Part shown: positions 18,024-26,788 of the stretch, one piece after another | Numbering within the stretch: position 1 is the stretch's first letter | How the letters are laid out: each line of letters opens with the position of its first letter | Assembly (NCBI RefSeq): GCF_002929535.1 | Contig: NZ_PJJO01000059.1 | Coordinates: 124,001-188,000, forward strand | Origin: Cryobacterium sp. Y11 | GTDB taxonomy: Bacteria > Actinomycetota > Actinomycetes > Actinomycetales > Microbacteriaceae | Reading direction: 5' to 3' | DNA length: 64,000 nt | Notes under the pieces: generated by a model | Told to the model about the DNA's origin: nothing | The model's database searches: none | Seen by the model: the letters and a program-made list of their open reading frames with translations, nothing else | Program-made: the position numbers and the translations under genes

Positions 18024-18617
18024 TCAGACTCGAACGAGGGCTTCACCGTTGAGCAGGTCGAGCTGCCAAGCGACCTGGCCATCGGCGTGTGCGCGATGAT
18101 GTTGAACGAGGTTGAGCGAGGCGTTGCTGATGCTGCCGATGGGCTGGTCAAGGGCGTTTTCCAGGCTCAATCGAATGAGCGTGCCGTGGGCGACCACGAT
18201 GATGCGGGCTCCGGGGTGTTCGCGAGCAAGCTCGCGTAGGGCGTCGACGCCACGAGTGGCGACGGCCTGTTCGGTCTCGGCGCCGTGGAATCCGCCGGGA
18301 AAACGCAGGGCATCAAGGTCAGCGCCGGCACTTAAGCCCTCAGCCGGACCGTAGTTGCGCTCGACCAGTGCTGGCAGGCGTCGCGTCGCGGCCAGGCCGA
18401 GTTGCGCGCCGATCAGGTCGGCGGTTTCGGCGGCGCGGGAGAGCGGGGATGACACGATGAAGTCCCAGTCGTAGCGATTGAGGGGAGCGACGGCATCCGC
18501 TGCCTGGCCGCGTCCCACGTCGTTGAGCGGGATGTCGGTGGCGCCCTGGATACGCGCGGCGGCGTTCCAATCGGTTTGGCCGTGGCGAATGAGGGCGAAG
18601 GTAGTCGTCGTGGTCAC
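18024..18617 (-). CDS. Histidine phosphatase (phosphoglycerate mutase-like)
   Basis: 197 residues from GTG 18617. LIRHGQTDWN is the RHG catalytic motif holding the phosphorylated His; VSSPLSRAAETA and VVAHGTLIRL supply the other conserved Arg, Glu and second His. The substrate cannot be told from sequence. Candidates in actinobacteria include phosphosugars and glucosyl-phosphoglycerate-type compounds. The GTGA start/stop overlap with the upstream glycosyltransferase gene shows translational coupling, which makes a sugar-phosphate substrate plausible (inference). The much longer upward extension of this frame is an antisense shadow. Confidence 0.85.
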   Translation of the reverse strand: MTTTTTFALIRHGQTDWNAAARIQGATDIPLNDVGRGQAADAVAPLNRYDWDFIVSSPLSRAAETADLIGAQLGLAATRRLPALVERNYGPAEGLSAGADLDALRFPGGFHGAETEQAVATRGVDALRELAREHPGARIIVVAHGTLIRLSLENALDQPIGSISNASLNLVQHHRAHADGQVAWQLDLLNGEALVRV

Positions 18618-19936
18618 CCCTCTATTCTGCCTTGGCTGACGGGGAGTGCGCGCCGGGCCGGTGCGACGGCCGCGCGCCGCGGCGCGGCCCAGACCAATTG
18701 GGCAAGCGCCATAACGGTCCAGCCGAGCAGCACGATGAGCAGTGTATTCCGTGCCGTGAGCAGCAGCAGCGAAAACAGATCGCCGTCGATGAGCGGGAGG
18801 TAGAAGATGGGAAAGACCAGGGTGGTCAGGGCCGAGATGGCCAGCATCAGCATGGCGGGCACCCGCCATACCGACCAGCTGCGGCCAACGCCGACCGCGA
18901 CAATCGGCACGAGCCAGAGCATGTATTGCGGGGACCCGACCTTGTTGAAGACGATGAATGCGCCCACCAGGGCGAGGGATCCAAGAAGTAGCAGCTGAGC
19001 GGTATCCGCTTGCCAACGGTGAGCAATGACCATGAGAACGAAGATCGCCGCGATGGCGGCAAACATGACCGGCGTCATGAGCGAGGCGACCAGACCGGTA
19101 CCGGGGCCGCTCACCTCGCGGGTCGCGATGGCGAAGTTTTCGTAAATGACCGTGTCGTGCTGGCCGAGCGTGGCCAGCCACACCCACGGGGTGGTAATGG
19201 GCGCTTCGAGTTGCAGGGTGCGGTCGGTCTGTTCGGTCACGAATCCGGTGAGGTATTGCACACCGCCCAGCAGCCACACGGATGCCGCTACCCCGGCCGA
19301 CACGACCGCCCCGGTGAGCACCACCGTGCGTCGGCGTGGCGACACGGTAACCACGGCCAGGAATACGGCGGCCGGCCAGACCTTGATCCAGGTGGCGAGG
19401 GTCAGCACTGCTGCAGCGACGATGGGGCGACGCGCGAGCAGTACGAGCCCGACGATAACCAGCGGGGCGGTGAGTCCTTCCAGGCGCAGCAGCCCGACCG
19501 GGCTCAGCAGGAACGAGGCGAGCAGCCAATACCAGGCCGACTTGTAGCCGCCGCGACGGCGACCCCAGTCGGTGAGAGCCCCGACGGCGACGCCGTTCAG
19601 CGCGGCCGTCATCAGAAACCAGAGCAGTTGGTAGAGCAGGGGACCTGCAATGCCGGCGAAGGCGATCGGCAGCATCGCGCCGATCGGGTAGACCCACACG
19701 GTGTCGATGCCCTGCCAGAACCCGTGCTCGAGGCCAAGTTCGGCCCAGGTGCGGTAGAGCGGCAGATCGCCGAGCACGCGGCCGGTGAGGATGGTGGGGA
19801 GCAGGGCGATGAGAAAAACGGCGTGCAGGCTGAGAAACCCCAGCGCGAGGGTACGCGGACGTTGCAGGGCGAGACGGCGGCCTGGGGTGAGTGTCCGAGT
19901 CAGGCGGGCGTCAACGCGTTCGACGATTGTGGACAT
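18614..19936 (-). CDS. GT87-like integral membrane mannosyltransferase (DUF2029)
   Basis: About 440 residues with 10-12 membrane helices. LATWIKVWPAAVFLAVV contains the K-x-W-P motif of GT87/DUF2029 polyprenol-phosphate-mannose-dependent transferases, and the first periplasmic loop GRVLGDLPLYRTWAE has the Asp expected for catalysis. It probably adds mannose to a cell-envelope glycolipid or glycan. Start at ATG 19936 (AAAGG upstream); the longer frame has no conserved N-terminus. It overlaps the histidine phosphatase gene by 4 nt. Confidence 0.82.
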   Translation of the reverse strand: MSTIVERVDARLTRTLTPGRRLALQRPRTLALGFLSLHAVFLIALLPTILTGRVLGDLPLYRTWAELGLEHGFWQGIDTVWVYPIGAMLPIAFAGIAGPLLYQLLWFLMTAALNGVAVGALTDWGRRRGGYKSAWYWLLASFLLSPVGLLRLEGLTAPLVIVGLVLLARRPIVAAAVLTLATWIKVWPAAVFLAVVTVSPRRRTVVLTGAVVSAGVAASVWLLGGVQYLTGFVTEQTDRTLQLEAPITTPWVWLATLGQHDTVIYENFAIATREVSGPGTGLVASLMTPVMFAAIAAIFVLMVIAHRWQADTAQLLLLGSLALVGAFIVFNKVGSPQYMLWLVPIVAVGVGRSWSVWRVPAMLMLAISALTTLVFPIFYLPLIDGDLFSLLLLTARNTLLIVLLGWTVMALAQLVWAAPRRAAVAPARRALPVSQGRIEG

Positions 19937-20153
19937 GTTACCTTTTCTGCAGGGCGCGGGGCGGGCTGTCGCCTGCAGTGTAGGCGTGATGGGTAAACCT
20001 TGGGTGTCGAGTGGGGCGCTCGTGCACGGGGCCCATGTTCGGAACACGCCTGCTGGCTTATGGGCGCGGGTTTTCACGCCCGGCACGGAAGCTTAGAAGT
20101 GGATGCCGGTGCGTTCGCGGTCGACGGGTGAATCCGGGCAATGCAGCGGCTGG

Positions 20154-23100
20154 TTAGGCGAGGAGTTCGCGGATGTCGGCGGCGGTGAGGGCTGTGCCTT
20201 GGGGGGCGCCGTCGGTCATGACGCTTTCGAATAGGCGGGCCTTGGTGGCTTTGAGGGCCATGACCTTTTCTTCAATGGTGTCTTTGGAGACGAGGCGGTA
20301 GACCATGACGTTTTTGGTTTGGCCGATACGGTGCACGCGGTCGACGGCCTGCGCCTCGGTCGCCGGGTTCCACCACGGGTCGAGCAAAATGACGTAGTCG
20401 GCTTCGGTGAGGTTGAGGCCGAAACCGCCAGCCTTGAGGCTGATCAGAAAGACCGAGCTCGAGCCTTCCTTGAAGTCGCTAATGGCCTTGGCCCGGTTGC
20501 GGGTCTTGCCATCGAGGTACGAGTAGCTGATGCCGGCCGCGTCGAGCCGGTCGCGGGCCTTGCCGAGGTACTGGGTGAATTGGCTGAAGATGAGGGTGCG
20601 GTGCCCCTCGGCGACGGTGTCCTCGAGTAGTTCAAGCAACGCGTCGAGCTTGGTCGAGGGAATGGCGTCGTACTTCTTGTCGTACAGGCTCGCGTCGAGG
20701 CTCAGCTGGCGCAGCATGGTGAGCGAGCGAAAGATTTCAAACCGGTTCGCGTTCATGTCCTCGATCAGACCGAGCACCTTCTGGCGTTCCCGGGCGAGGT
20801 GCATGTCATAGACCTTGCGGTGTCGGGGGTGCAGGGTGAGTTCGAGGACCTGCTCCTGCTTCTCGGGTAGGTCGCTGGCCACCTGGGCTTTGGTGCGTCG
20901 CAGCATAAAGGGACGGATGCGGCGGCGCAGCTGCGCGAGCCGGTCGCTGTCGGCATCCGTCTCAATGGGTTTGCGATAGTAGTCGGCGAAACGGCTGGGG
21001 CTCGGGAACAAGCCGGGCGCGGTGATGGAGAGCAGCGACCACAGTTCCATCAGGTTGTTTTCCATCGGGGTGCCGGTGATGGCGAGCTTGAACGGGGTGC
21101 GCAGGCGGCGGGCGCAGACGTGCGCCTTGCTCTGGTGGTTCTTGACGAACTGGGCCTCGTCGAGCAGTAGTCCGGCCCAGTCCTGGGCGTTGTACTCCTC
21201 GAAATCGAGCCGAAAGAGCGTGTATGAGGTGATTACGACATCCGCTTCACCCATTACGTCTTGCAGGCCGGTGCCGCGCTTGCCGGCGGTCTGCGTGATG
21301 GCTGCTGTCGCCAGCTCGGGAGCGAACCGGGCGCACTCGGTGGCCCAATTCGAGACCACGCTGGTGGGTGCGACGACGAGGAACGGCTTGCGGGCGGCGC
21401 CATCCACGGCGCGTTGGCTGTCGCGGGCATGAACGATCAGCGCGATGGCCTGCAGCGTCTTGCCGAGCCCCATGTCGTCGGCGAGAATGCCGCCGAGCTG
21501 GTGGTCGTAGAGAAAGCTGAGCCAGTCGAAACCGGACTGCTGGTATGGCCGCAGGGTGGCGTGCACGGCCGGCGGGAGTGGGCGCTCGGCGATAGGCGCG
21601 GCCTCCGACAGCCCTTCGACGGCGCTCCGCCAGGTCGCGGCCTGTTCGGCGACGACACCGAGCAGCTGCAGTTCGTCCCAGAGGTCGGCCTGAAAACGGC
21701 TGAGACCGAGCGTACCGGCGTTGCTCTCTTGCAGGCCGCGCGCCTCTTCGATCAGGCGCCGCAACTGCTGCAGTTCCGGCCGGTCGAGGCTGAAATAGGT
21801 TCCGCTGTCGAGGATCATCAGGTCCTGATCGGTGGCCAGCGCCCGAAACAGGTCGTCGAAGGGAATGTCTTCGCCCTCGATTGTTACGGTGACGGCGAGA
21901 TCGAACCAGTCCCGAGTGTCGGTGCTTTCGGTCGTGGCGAGGCTGATCACGGGCGCTTCGTCGGCCTCGCGATAGCTGGGCGCGTCGGCCGAGACCTGCA
22001 CGACGATGCCTTCCTCGGTGAGCTTCGGCACGGCTTCACCGAGGAAGGAGATCATGACGGCGCCCTGCAGCTCGGAGTGTTCGAGCAATCGGGCGGTGCT
22101 GATCGGCGTGGCGAGTTGCCAGAGCTGTTCGAACGAATGGATCGTGCGTTCGGCGTCTCGCAGCGTGTCGCGCTCTCGGGTGGCATCGCGAAAGCGGGTG
22201 TCTCCGGGGGTGGGGCGCAGGGGGTGGCGGTAGAGCACGGGAGTGGGGGCGATTTCGGTCGCTGGGGCCGGGTCGACTTCGGCAGCGGATGCCGCGGCCG
22301 CGCTCACCGAGGCGGCCGCGGCCTGGTCGGTGGGCGCGACATACTGCCATTCCCAAGCCAGGGTAATGCGGGCATCCGTTAGATGGGTGATGGCGAGGTG
22401 GAGCTGCGGGCGTGCGGTCTTGGGCAGCTCGAATGAAGCATCGTGGCTGGTCAGGGCGAGCTTCTGCTGCAGAAAGGGGTAGAAATCCGCGAGGAATGCT
22501 GGCTCGTCGTCGGCCGGAATGTCGAAGCCCCCGGTCACGGCGAGGGCACGAATCTCGGAACTTACCGGGGTACCCAGCGGCGCGAGGGTGAGCTGCATGC
22601 CAGAGGCCAGCGGATCGGCGGGGTTTGTGAAGGTGTACGCGCCGTGCGCCGGATCACCGATGAAACCAAATTCGGCGCCGCGGTGGAGCTTCTCGTTCAG
22701 CACGAGCAGCGGGGTCAGCTGAAGGCCAGCGTCGTCCCGCCGGATGTCGACTTCGAGCGAGGCCGGCGACGGGGAGAGGAGAACGGGATTCTGGGCATCC
22801 GTTGCGCAGACCATCGGCAGGCCGCTCAGCTGGGCTTCGTGCAGCAGATCCCAGAGGGCCTTGTTTTCGAAGTGGTCGAGGTAGAGCCAGTGGTCGGTGT
22901 AGCTGTAATAGCGCTGCCCGGTGGCCGAGAGGGCGTAGAGGGCGTTGAGAATTTTGCGGTGCCCGCGATTGTAGGTGCCGGGGGTCCAGGACAGGTTGTC
23001 CCAGGTGAGGTTGCCGCGAATCCACTTGCCCTTTTTGCCCATGACCATGGGACGCGCGCCGAGGCGACGGGGTCCGGGTCGTCGGCTGGGGCTGTATGCG

Positions 23101-23633
23101 GGGTCGAGCAGGTCGAATTGCAGCGCGAGGGCCGTGCTCGTTGCCGTCTCGCCGCCGGTCGGCTTGGCGAGCGGGGTCAGGGCTGCACGCCAGGCGGGTA
23201 CCGGTGGGCGGATGGGGATGACGGGGGCGGGGCTTGGTGGTTGGTAAGCGGACGGCACGAAGGTCGACTCGAAGACGGGGGTGCGACGGTCACCAATAGC
23301 GCGCACGTTGGAGGCGGTGCGCTCGGCGTTCAACTCGGCGGGGGTGCTGCGGCTGGCGAGAAGCAGGGCGGCGACGTGCTTGCAATTGCTGCCCATCGGG
23401 CAGGTGCAGGTTCCGCTGGCCCGAACCGCCTGGCCAGCGGCATTGAGCGTGAAGGAGACGAGCACGGTGTAGGGCTGTGGACTGGTACCGCTGACGCGTC
23501 CGGTGAGCTGTGTTCCCGACGGGGCCCAGGACTGTTCGGTGACGTGTCCGTTGCGGGCGTATCGTTCACCGCGCGAGAACGACTGGCTGCCGACGATGCG
23601 GGCGATCTCGTGGGTGCTGAGGGAATGGGCCAT
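20154..23633 (-). CDS. SWIM zinc finger / SNF2-family helicase
   Basis: 1159 residues. The N-terminal SWIM finger is CTCPMGSNCKHVAALLLAS (CxC...CxH). A long middle region of about 500 residues follows. The SNF2 ATPase then shows ILADDMGLGKTLQAIAL (Walker A), LLLDEAQFVKN (DEAQ box), LAITGTPMENN and, in the second RecA lobe, LISLKAGGFGLNLTEADYVILLDPWWNPA and QAVDRVHRIGQTKNV. Such proteins are DNA-dependent ATPases thought to displace DNA-bound proteins or RNA polymerase. ATG 23633 is preferred over a TTG 33 nt upstream. Confidence 0.93.
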   Translation of the reverse strand: MAHSLSTHEIARIVGSQSFSRGERYARNGHVTEQSWAPSGTQLTGRVSGTSPQPYTVLVSFTLNAAGQAVRASGTCTCPMGSNCKHVAALLLASRSTPAELNAERTASNVRAIGDRRTPVFESTFVPSAYQPPSPAPVIPIRPPVPAWRAALTPLAKPTGGETATSTALALQFDLLDPAYSPSRRPGPRRLGARPMVMGKKGKWIRGNLTWDNLSWTPGTYNRGHRKILNALYALSATGQRYYSYTDHWLYLDHFENKALWDLLHEAQLSGLPMVCATDAQNPVLLSPSPASLEVDIRRDDAGLQLTPLLVLNEKLHRGAEFGFIGDPAHGAYTFTNPADPLASGMQLTLAPLGTPVSSEIRALAVTGGFDIPADDEPAFLADFYPFLQQKLALTSHDASFELPKTARPQLHLAITHLTDARITLAWEWQYVAPTDQAAAASVSAAAASAAEVDPAPATEIAPTPVLYRHPLRPTPGDTRFRDATRERDTLRDAERTIHSFEQLWQLATPISTARLLEHSELQGAVMISFLGEAVPKLTEEGIVVQVSADAPSYREADEAPVISLATTESTDTRDWFDLAVTVTIEGEDIPFDDLFRALATDQDLMILDSGTYFSLDRPELQQLRRLIEEARGLQESNAGTLGLSRFQADLWDELQLLGVVAEQAATWRSAVEGLSEAAPIAERPLPPAVHATLRPYQQSGFDWLSFLYDHQLGGILADDMGLGKTLQAIALIVHARDSQRAVDGAARKPFLVVAPTSVVSNWATECARFAPELATAAITQTAGKRGTGLQDVMGEADVVITSYTLFRLDFEEYNAQDWAGLLLDEAQFVKNHQSKAHVCARRLRTPFKLAITGTPMENNLMELWSLLSITAPGLFPSPSRFADYYRKPIETDADSDRLAQLRRRIRPFMLRRTKAQVASDLPEKQEQVLELTLHPRHRKVYDMHLARERQKVLGLIEDMNANRFEIFRSLTMLRQLSLDASLYDKKYDAIPSTKLDALLELLEDTVAEGHRTLIFSQFTQYLGKARDRLDAAGISYSYLDGKTRNRAKAISDFKEGSSSVFLISLKAGGFGLNLTEADYVILLDPWWNPATEAQAVDRVHRIGQTKNVMVYRLVSKDTIEEKVMALKATKARLFESVMTDGAPQGTALTAADIRELLA

Positions 23634-23729
23634 AGGTGGGGGAGCTCCGTAGGAAAAAGGGACCAACCCTCAGTGTCTCACGCGAGGCTGAATGGCCTCG
23701 CTGAACATGGTGTCGCCCCGCCGCCGCTC

Positions 23730-23797
23730 TCGCGGCACTCCTTGGCGATGGCGGCACTCCGAACTAGGAGTGCCCCGAACTCTAACGAGTGCCGCGA
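23730..23797. repeat. Nested intergenic inverted repeat
   Basis: An outer perfect 11-bp pair (TCGCGGCACTC at 23730-23740 and its complement at 23787-23797) encloses an inner perfect 8-bp pair (GGCACTCC at 23753-23760 and complement at 23767-23774, 6-nt loop). It lies in the gap upstream of the SNF2 gene, next to gene remnants. Both pairs share the core GGCACTC, so alternative foldings are possible. Confidence 0.6.
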
Positions 23798-23832
23798 TAC
23801 TGGTGGGGCGAAGTGCGAGGCCTGCTCGGCCG

Positions 23833-23985
23833 CTAGTAGGCGGCGCCGTTGGCGTATAGAACCTGGCCGTTGACCCAGCGGCCGGGGCCGGCGAGAAAAG
23901 CGGTCGCCTCAGCGATCTCACCGGGGTGCCGAGGCGTTGCATGGGGATAGGGGCGAGCGCAGTGACCCTAATATCACGACCATGA
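23833..23985 (-). pseudogene. Short-chain dehydrogenase remnant (C-terminal part, frameshifted)
   Basis: On the minus strand the translation reads GRDIRVTALAPIPMQRLGTP, then shifts frame and continues GEIAEATAFLAGPG and RWVNGQVLYANGAAY before a stop at 23833. Both parts match the end of classical SDRs (the substrate-loop IRVxAxAPxP and the final xxVNGQVLYxNGG strand). The catalytic and cofactor-binding two-thirds are missing. Decay by truncation plus a frameshift near 23925 is the simplest reading. Confidence 0.7.
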
Positions 23986-23992
23986 AACAGGG

Positions 23993-24085
23993 AAGGCGAT
24001 CTCGAATGCTGCGCAGGGCGGACCACCGGTGGGGACCACCGCGGCTGAATTCCAGGTGGACGGTGGCACTATCCCCACCGTTTAG
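23993..24085 (+). pseudogene. Second short-chain dehydrogenase remnant (last ~30 codons)
   Basis: The plus-strand frame ends GTTAAEFQVDGGTIPTV and a TAG at 24083-24085, typical of SDR C-termini (xEFxVDGGTxPT). No coding sequence for the rest of the protein precedes it; the opposite-strand SDR remnant begins within about 10 nt. The two tails lie back to back, pointing away from each other. Confidence 0.6.
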
Positions 24086-24139
24086 GCAATGCCAGTAAGT
24101 CGACCCGGCTGGGGAACGCGTCTTTAGTCGGCAAGGCCG

Positions 24140-25177
24140 CTACGGAATGAGTACCGCGCGGCCGGTGATGCGCCCAGCTTCGAGATCGTCGAAGGCTCGT
24201 TGAAAGTCACTGAGCGGGTATTCGTTTATTTCAACACCAAGCTTGCCCTGCTGGGCGAGCGCGATAACTTGCTGCTGGTCGGAACGTGTTCCACCGTACG
24301 ACATCTGCACATCCATGCCCCAGGGCATCGATTGGCCGATACCGACCGAAAAGGTGAATTCACCGCCACCGAGGCCGACGAAACGCAGCGCACCGCCGGG
24401 AGCGATAACAGCCCTGGCGAGGTCAACGGTTGGCTGAATTCCCACGAAGTCGAATACCGCGTCGGCGCCATACTGGTCGGTCTCGTCAAGAATGCGCTGG
24501 GCTGCACTGCCATCGCTCTTCAGTACGAGGTCAGCGCCGAGCCCTTTCGCGAGTTCAAGCTTGGAGTCATCGCTGTCGAGCGCAATAATGCGCACGCCGC
24601 TGGTAGCTTTCAGAATCTGCAGTCCGAGGTGACCGAGGCCACCAACACCGATGACAACCGCGGTTGAGCCGGGGGTGAGACGCGCGCGTGCGGTGTTGAT
24701 GGCGTGCATCGGGGTCACACCGGCATCCGCAAGCGGGGCCGCTTTGACGGGATCGAGGCCACCGATCTTATCGACGTGGCGTGCCTTCACGACCAGGTAT
24801 TCCGCCATCGCACCGTCGGGGCCGATGCCAGGCGTAGTGGGGAATTGGAGTCGACTTCCATTTACCTGGCATTCATTGTCGCGCCCCTGAATGCAGGCGC
24901 GGCAGTGGCCACAGGACCAGATAACACTGACGAGTACAGCGTCGCCCTTGGCGTAGCCTTCGACGGCAGATCCAACTTCCTCCACCCAGCCGGCACCCTC
25001 ATGACCGACGGTGTTGCCAAAGAATGGCCAATCGTCGCCTGCGTGCAGAAGATGGAGGTCGGAGTGGCATAGCCCAGCGCCGGCGACTTTCATCAGAATG
25101 TCTTCAGGCCCGAACTCAGGCAGCGCAACGTCTTGGAGTTCCATCTTTCCGGAGCTTACGAGCTTCAGTGCTTGCAT
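24140..25177 (-). CDS. NAD(P)-dependent zinc alcohol dehydrogenase
   Basis: 345 residues of the medium-chain dehydrogenase family. Catalytic zinc ligands are in GLCHSDLH and GHEGAGWVEEVG. The structural zinc site is CGHCRACIQGRDNEC (four Cys). GVGGLGHLGLQILK is the nucleotide-binding motif, and ALDSDD after it, with an Asp at the strand end, favours NAD. The preferred alcohol is unknown. GAGAGGA precedes ATG 25177. It diverges from a TetR gene across a 24-bp palindrome, so the TetR protein very likely controls it. Confidence 0.9.
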   Translation of the reverse strand: MQALKLVSSGKMELQDVALPEFGPEDILMKVAGAGLCHSDLHLLHAGDDWPFFGNTVGHEGAGWVEEVGSAVEGYAKGDAVLVSVIWSCGHCRACIQGRDNECQVNGSRLQFPTTPGIGPDGAMAEYLVVKARHVDKIGGLDPVKAAPLADAGVTPMHAINTARARLTPGSTAVVIGVGGLGHLGLQILKATSGVRIIALDSDDSKLELAKGLGADLVLKSDGSAAQRILDETDQYGADAVFDFVGIQPTVDLARAVIAPGGALRFVGLGGGEFTFSVGIGQSMPWGMDVQMSYGGTRSDQQQVIALAQQGKLGVEINEYPLSDFQRAFDDLEAGRITGRAVLIP

Positions 25178-25233
25178 TTGCTAAATCCTCTCAAGGTCGA
25201 GGCTGAGGTGTGCAGCCTCTCTTTCACCCTACG

Positions 25234-25257
25234 CTTATCTGACACTTGTCAGATAAG
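25234..25257. promoter_or_regulatory. TetR-type operator palindrome
   Basis: Perfect 11-bp arms, CTTATCTGACA and its complement, around a 2-nt centre. It lies between the divergent dehydrogenase and TetR genes, and its right arm overlaps the TTGTCA -35 element of the TetR gene. A further half-site-like TGTCGGATAA follows at 25261. Confidence 0.85.
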
Positions 25258-25273
25258 TGCTGTCGGATAAAAT
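25246..25273 (+). promoter_or_regulatory. Promoter of the tetR-like gene, leaderless
   Basis: -35 TTGTCA (25246-25251), 16-nt spacer, -10 TAAAAT (25268-25273), then TCACAC and ATG at 25280. The -35 lies inside the operator, which implies autorepression. Confidence 0.65.
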
Positions 25274-25279
25274 TCACAC

Positions 25280-25894
25280 ATGGACGCCCGTACTCGTCGC
25301 TCGCGCAACGCACTTGTTGCCACCGCCTACGCGCTGGCCGAGCAGCGAGACATCGGCGAAATCACTGTCACCGACATCACGAAAGCGTCGGGCATCAGCA
25401 GAGACACGTTCTACCGTCACGCGAGCGATCCGGTTGATCTGATCGCGACGGCCTTGCACACCGAGTTGGCAGATGCCCTTGGACAGTTCGGTGATCTTCT
25501 GAACTCAGCAACGGCCCACTCCGAGCCGAGGCCTCTGAGTTCAGATAACCACGTTTTTGCGGGACCCACTCGCATCTTTCTGACCCACGTGCGCACACAC
25601 GCAACGCTGTATCGGATGGCAGCAAGCGGAAGCCTCAGTGGTCGCCTCCGATCCGTACTCATTGAACCGGTGCGGGAAATGCTCGCGGTCCACCTCCGTC
25701 GCCATCCCGAAATCATTCCCGTCGATCTCGCTCCACTCTCTGCGTCAGCCTTTGAAATGGCGGTCGCTTACGCGGCCGGCGGAACCGTGGCTGCAGCCGA
25801 AGCGTGGCTCACCTCCGGTGGTCTTGACGACCTCGACGGCGCGGTAGATATCGTGCTCGCGGTGAGCCCGCAGTGGTGGGATTCATGGGATTGA
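25280..25894 (+). CDS. TetR/AcrR-family regulator
   Basis: 204 residues. N-terminal helix-turn-helix: DARTRRSRNALVATAYALAE, then DITKASGISRDTFYRHASDPVDLI, which is the recognition helix and the conserved YRHxxxxxDL end of the domain. The C-terminal ligand-binding part is unlike any family I can name. Divergent from the alcohol dehydrogenase, with a shared palindromic operator; an aldehyde or alcohol effector would make sense but is inference. Confidence 0.9.
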   Translation: MDARTRRSRNALVATAYALAEQRDIGEITVTDITKASGISRDTFYRHASDPVDLIATALHTELADALGQFGDLLNSATAHSEPRPLSSDNHVFAGPTRIFLTHVRTHATLYRMAASGSLSGRLRSVLIEPVREMLAVHLRRHPEIIPVDLAPLSASAFEMAVAYAAGGTVAAAEAWLTSGGLDDLDGAVDIVLAVSPQWWDSWD

Positions 25895-25989
25895 TATCAC
25901 AGGAGCCACCCTCTCGTCCAACACTCCACGATAGGGTTTCTAGCGTGCCGAGTGCACAAAACGTCGGCTTGGCTCTAGCCGGTCGGCTG

Positions 25990-26781
25990 CTACCCGAGCA
26001 GCGCCCGATCGTCGAGGGACGCGCCCTTGATCTTCGCGAACTCGGCGAGGAGGTCTGGCACAGTCATCACGGCCTTGCGCTCGGCATCGACGTCGAGAAT
26101 GATCTGGCCCTCGTGCATCATGATGAGCCGGTTGCCGAGGCGCAGAGCCTGTTCCATGTTGTGCGTGACCATGAGGGTGGTCAGGTGGTGCTTGTCGACG
26201 ATGCTCTTGGTGAGCGTCGTGACCAGTTCCGCCCGCTGCGGGTCGAGGGCGGCAGTGTGCTCGTCGAGCAGCAGAATGCGCGGCTGGGTGAAGCTTGCCA
26301 TGAGCAGCGACAGGGCCTGGCGCTGGCCGCCGGAGAGCAGCCCGACCCGGGCCTTGAGCCGGTTTTCGAGGCCGAGTTCGAGCGAGAGTAGTTCCGAGCG
26401 AAAAAAGGCGCGGCGCTTGTGCGTGACGCCCCAGGACAGTCCGCGCCGCTGGCCGCGGCGCAGCGCGAGTGCGAGGTTCTGCTCGATGCTCAGGTCGGGC
26501 GCTGTGCCGGCCATCGGGTCTTGGAACACGCGGCCGACGTAGGCGGCGCGCGCGTAGTCGGGCATCCGCTTGACGGAACTGCCGTCGATTGACACGTCGC
26601 CGGAATCGATGGGCAACTTGCCACTGATCATGTTGAGCAGGGTGGATTTGCCGGCGCCGTTGCTGCCGATGACGGTGACGAAATCGCCGGTGTTTAGATG
26701 CAGCGACACGTCGTTGAGGGCGACGCGTTCGTTGACCGTGCCGGGAAAGAAGGTCTTGGTGATGTTCTGGATGAGCAGCAT
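25990..26781 (-). CDS. ABC transporter ATP-binding protein (TrpZ/BCAA-like importer)
   Basis: 263 residues. Walker A GSNGAGKST (about residues 39-47), signature LLSGGQRQALSLL, Walker B ILLLDEHTAALDP and the switch VTHNMEQAL. It is the last gene of a three-gene import operon (binding lipoprotein, permease, ATPase), 8 nt after the permease. The N-terminal FFPGTVNERVALNDVSLHL is the usual strand pattern. AGGAG precedes ATG 26781. It powers uptake through the neighbouring permease. Confidence 0.9.
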   Translation of the reverse strand: MLLIQNITKTFFPGTVNERVALNDVSLHLNTGDFVTVIGSNGAGKSTLLNMISGKLPIDSGDVSIDGSSVKRMPDYARAAYVGRVFQDPMAGTAPDLSIEQNLALALRRGQRRGLSWGVTHKRRAFFRSELLSLELGLENRLKARVGLLSGGQRQALSLLMASFTQPRILLLDEHTAALDPQRAELVTTLTKSIVDKHHLTTLMVTHNMEQALRLGNRLIMMHEGQIILDVDAERKAVMTVPDLLAEFAKIKGASLDDRALLG

Positions 26782-26788
26782 GAAACTC

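Noticed and set aside
18618..19697. N-terminal extension of the histidine phosphatase frame by about 360 codons
   Set aside because: Arg/Pro/His-rich shadow of the mannosyltransferase gene on the same strand; the real start is GTG 18617 at the 4-nt overlap.
22400..23640. Plus-strand frame of 476 codons opposite the SNF2 helicase
   Set aside because: Gly/Val/Glu-rich shadow; the helicase has unambiguous SWIM and SNF2 motifs on the minus strand.
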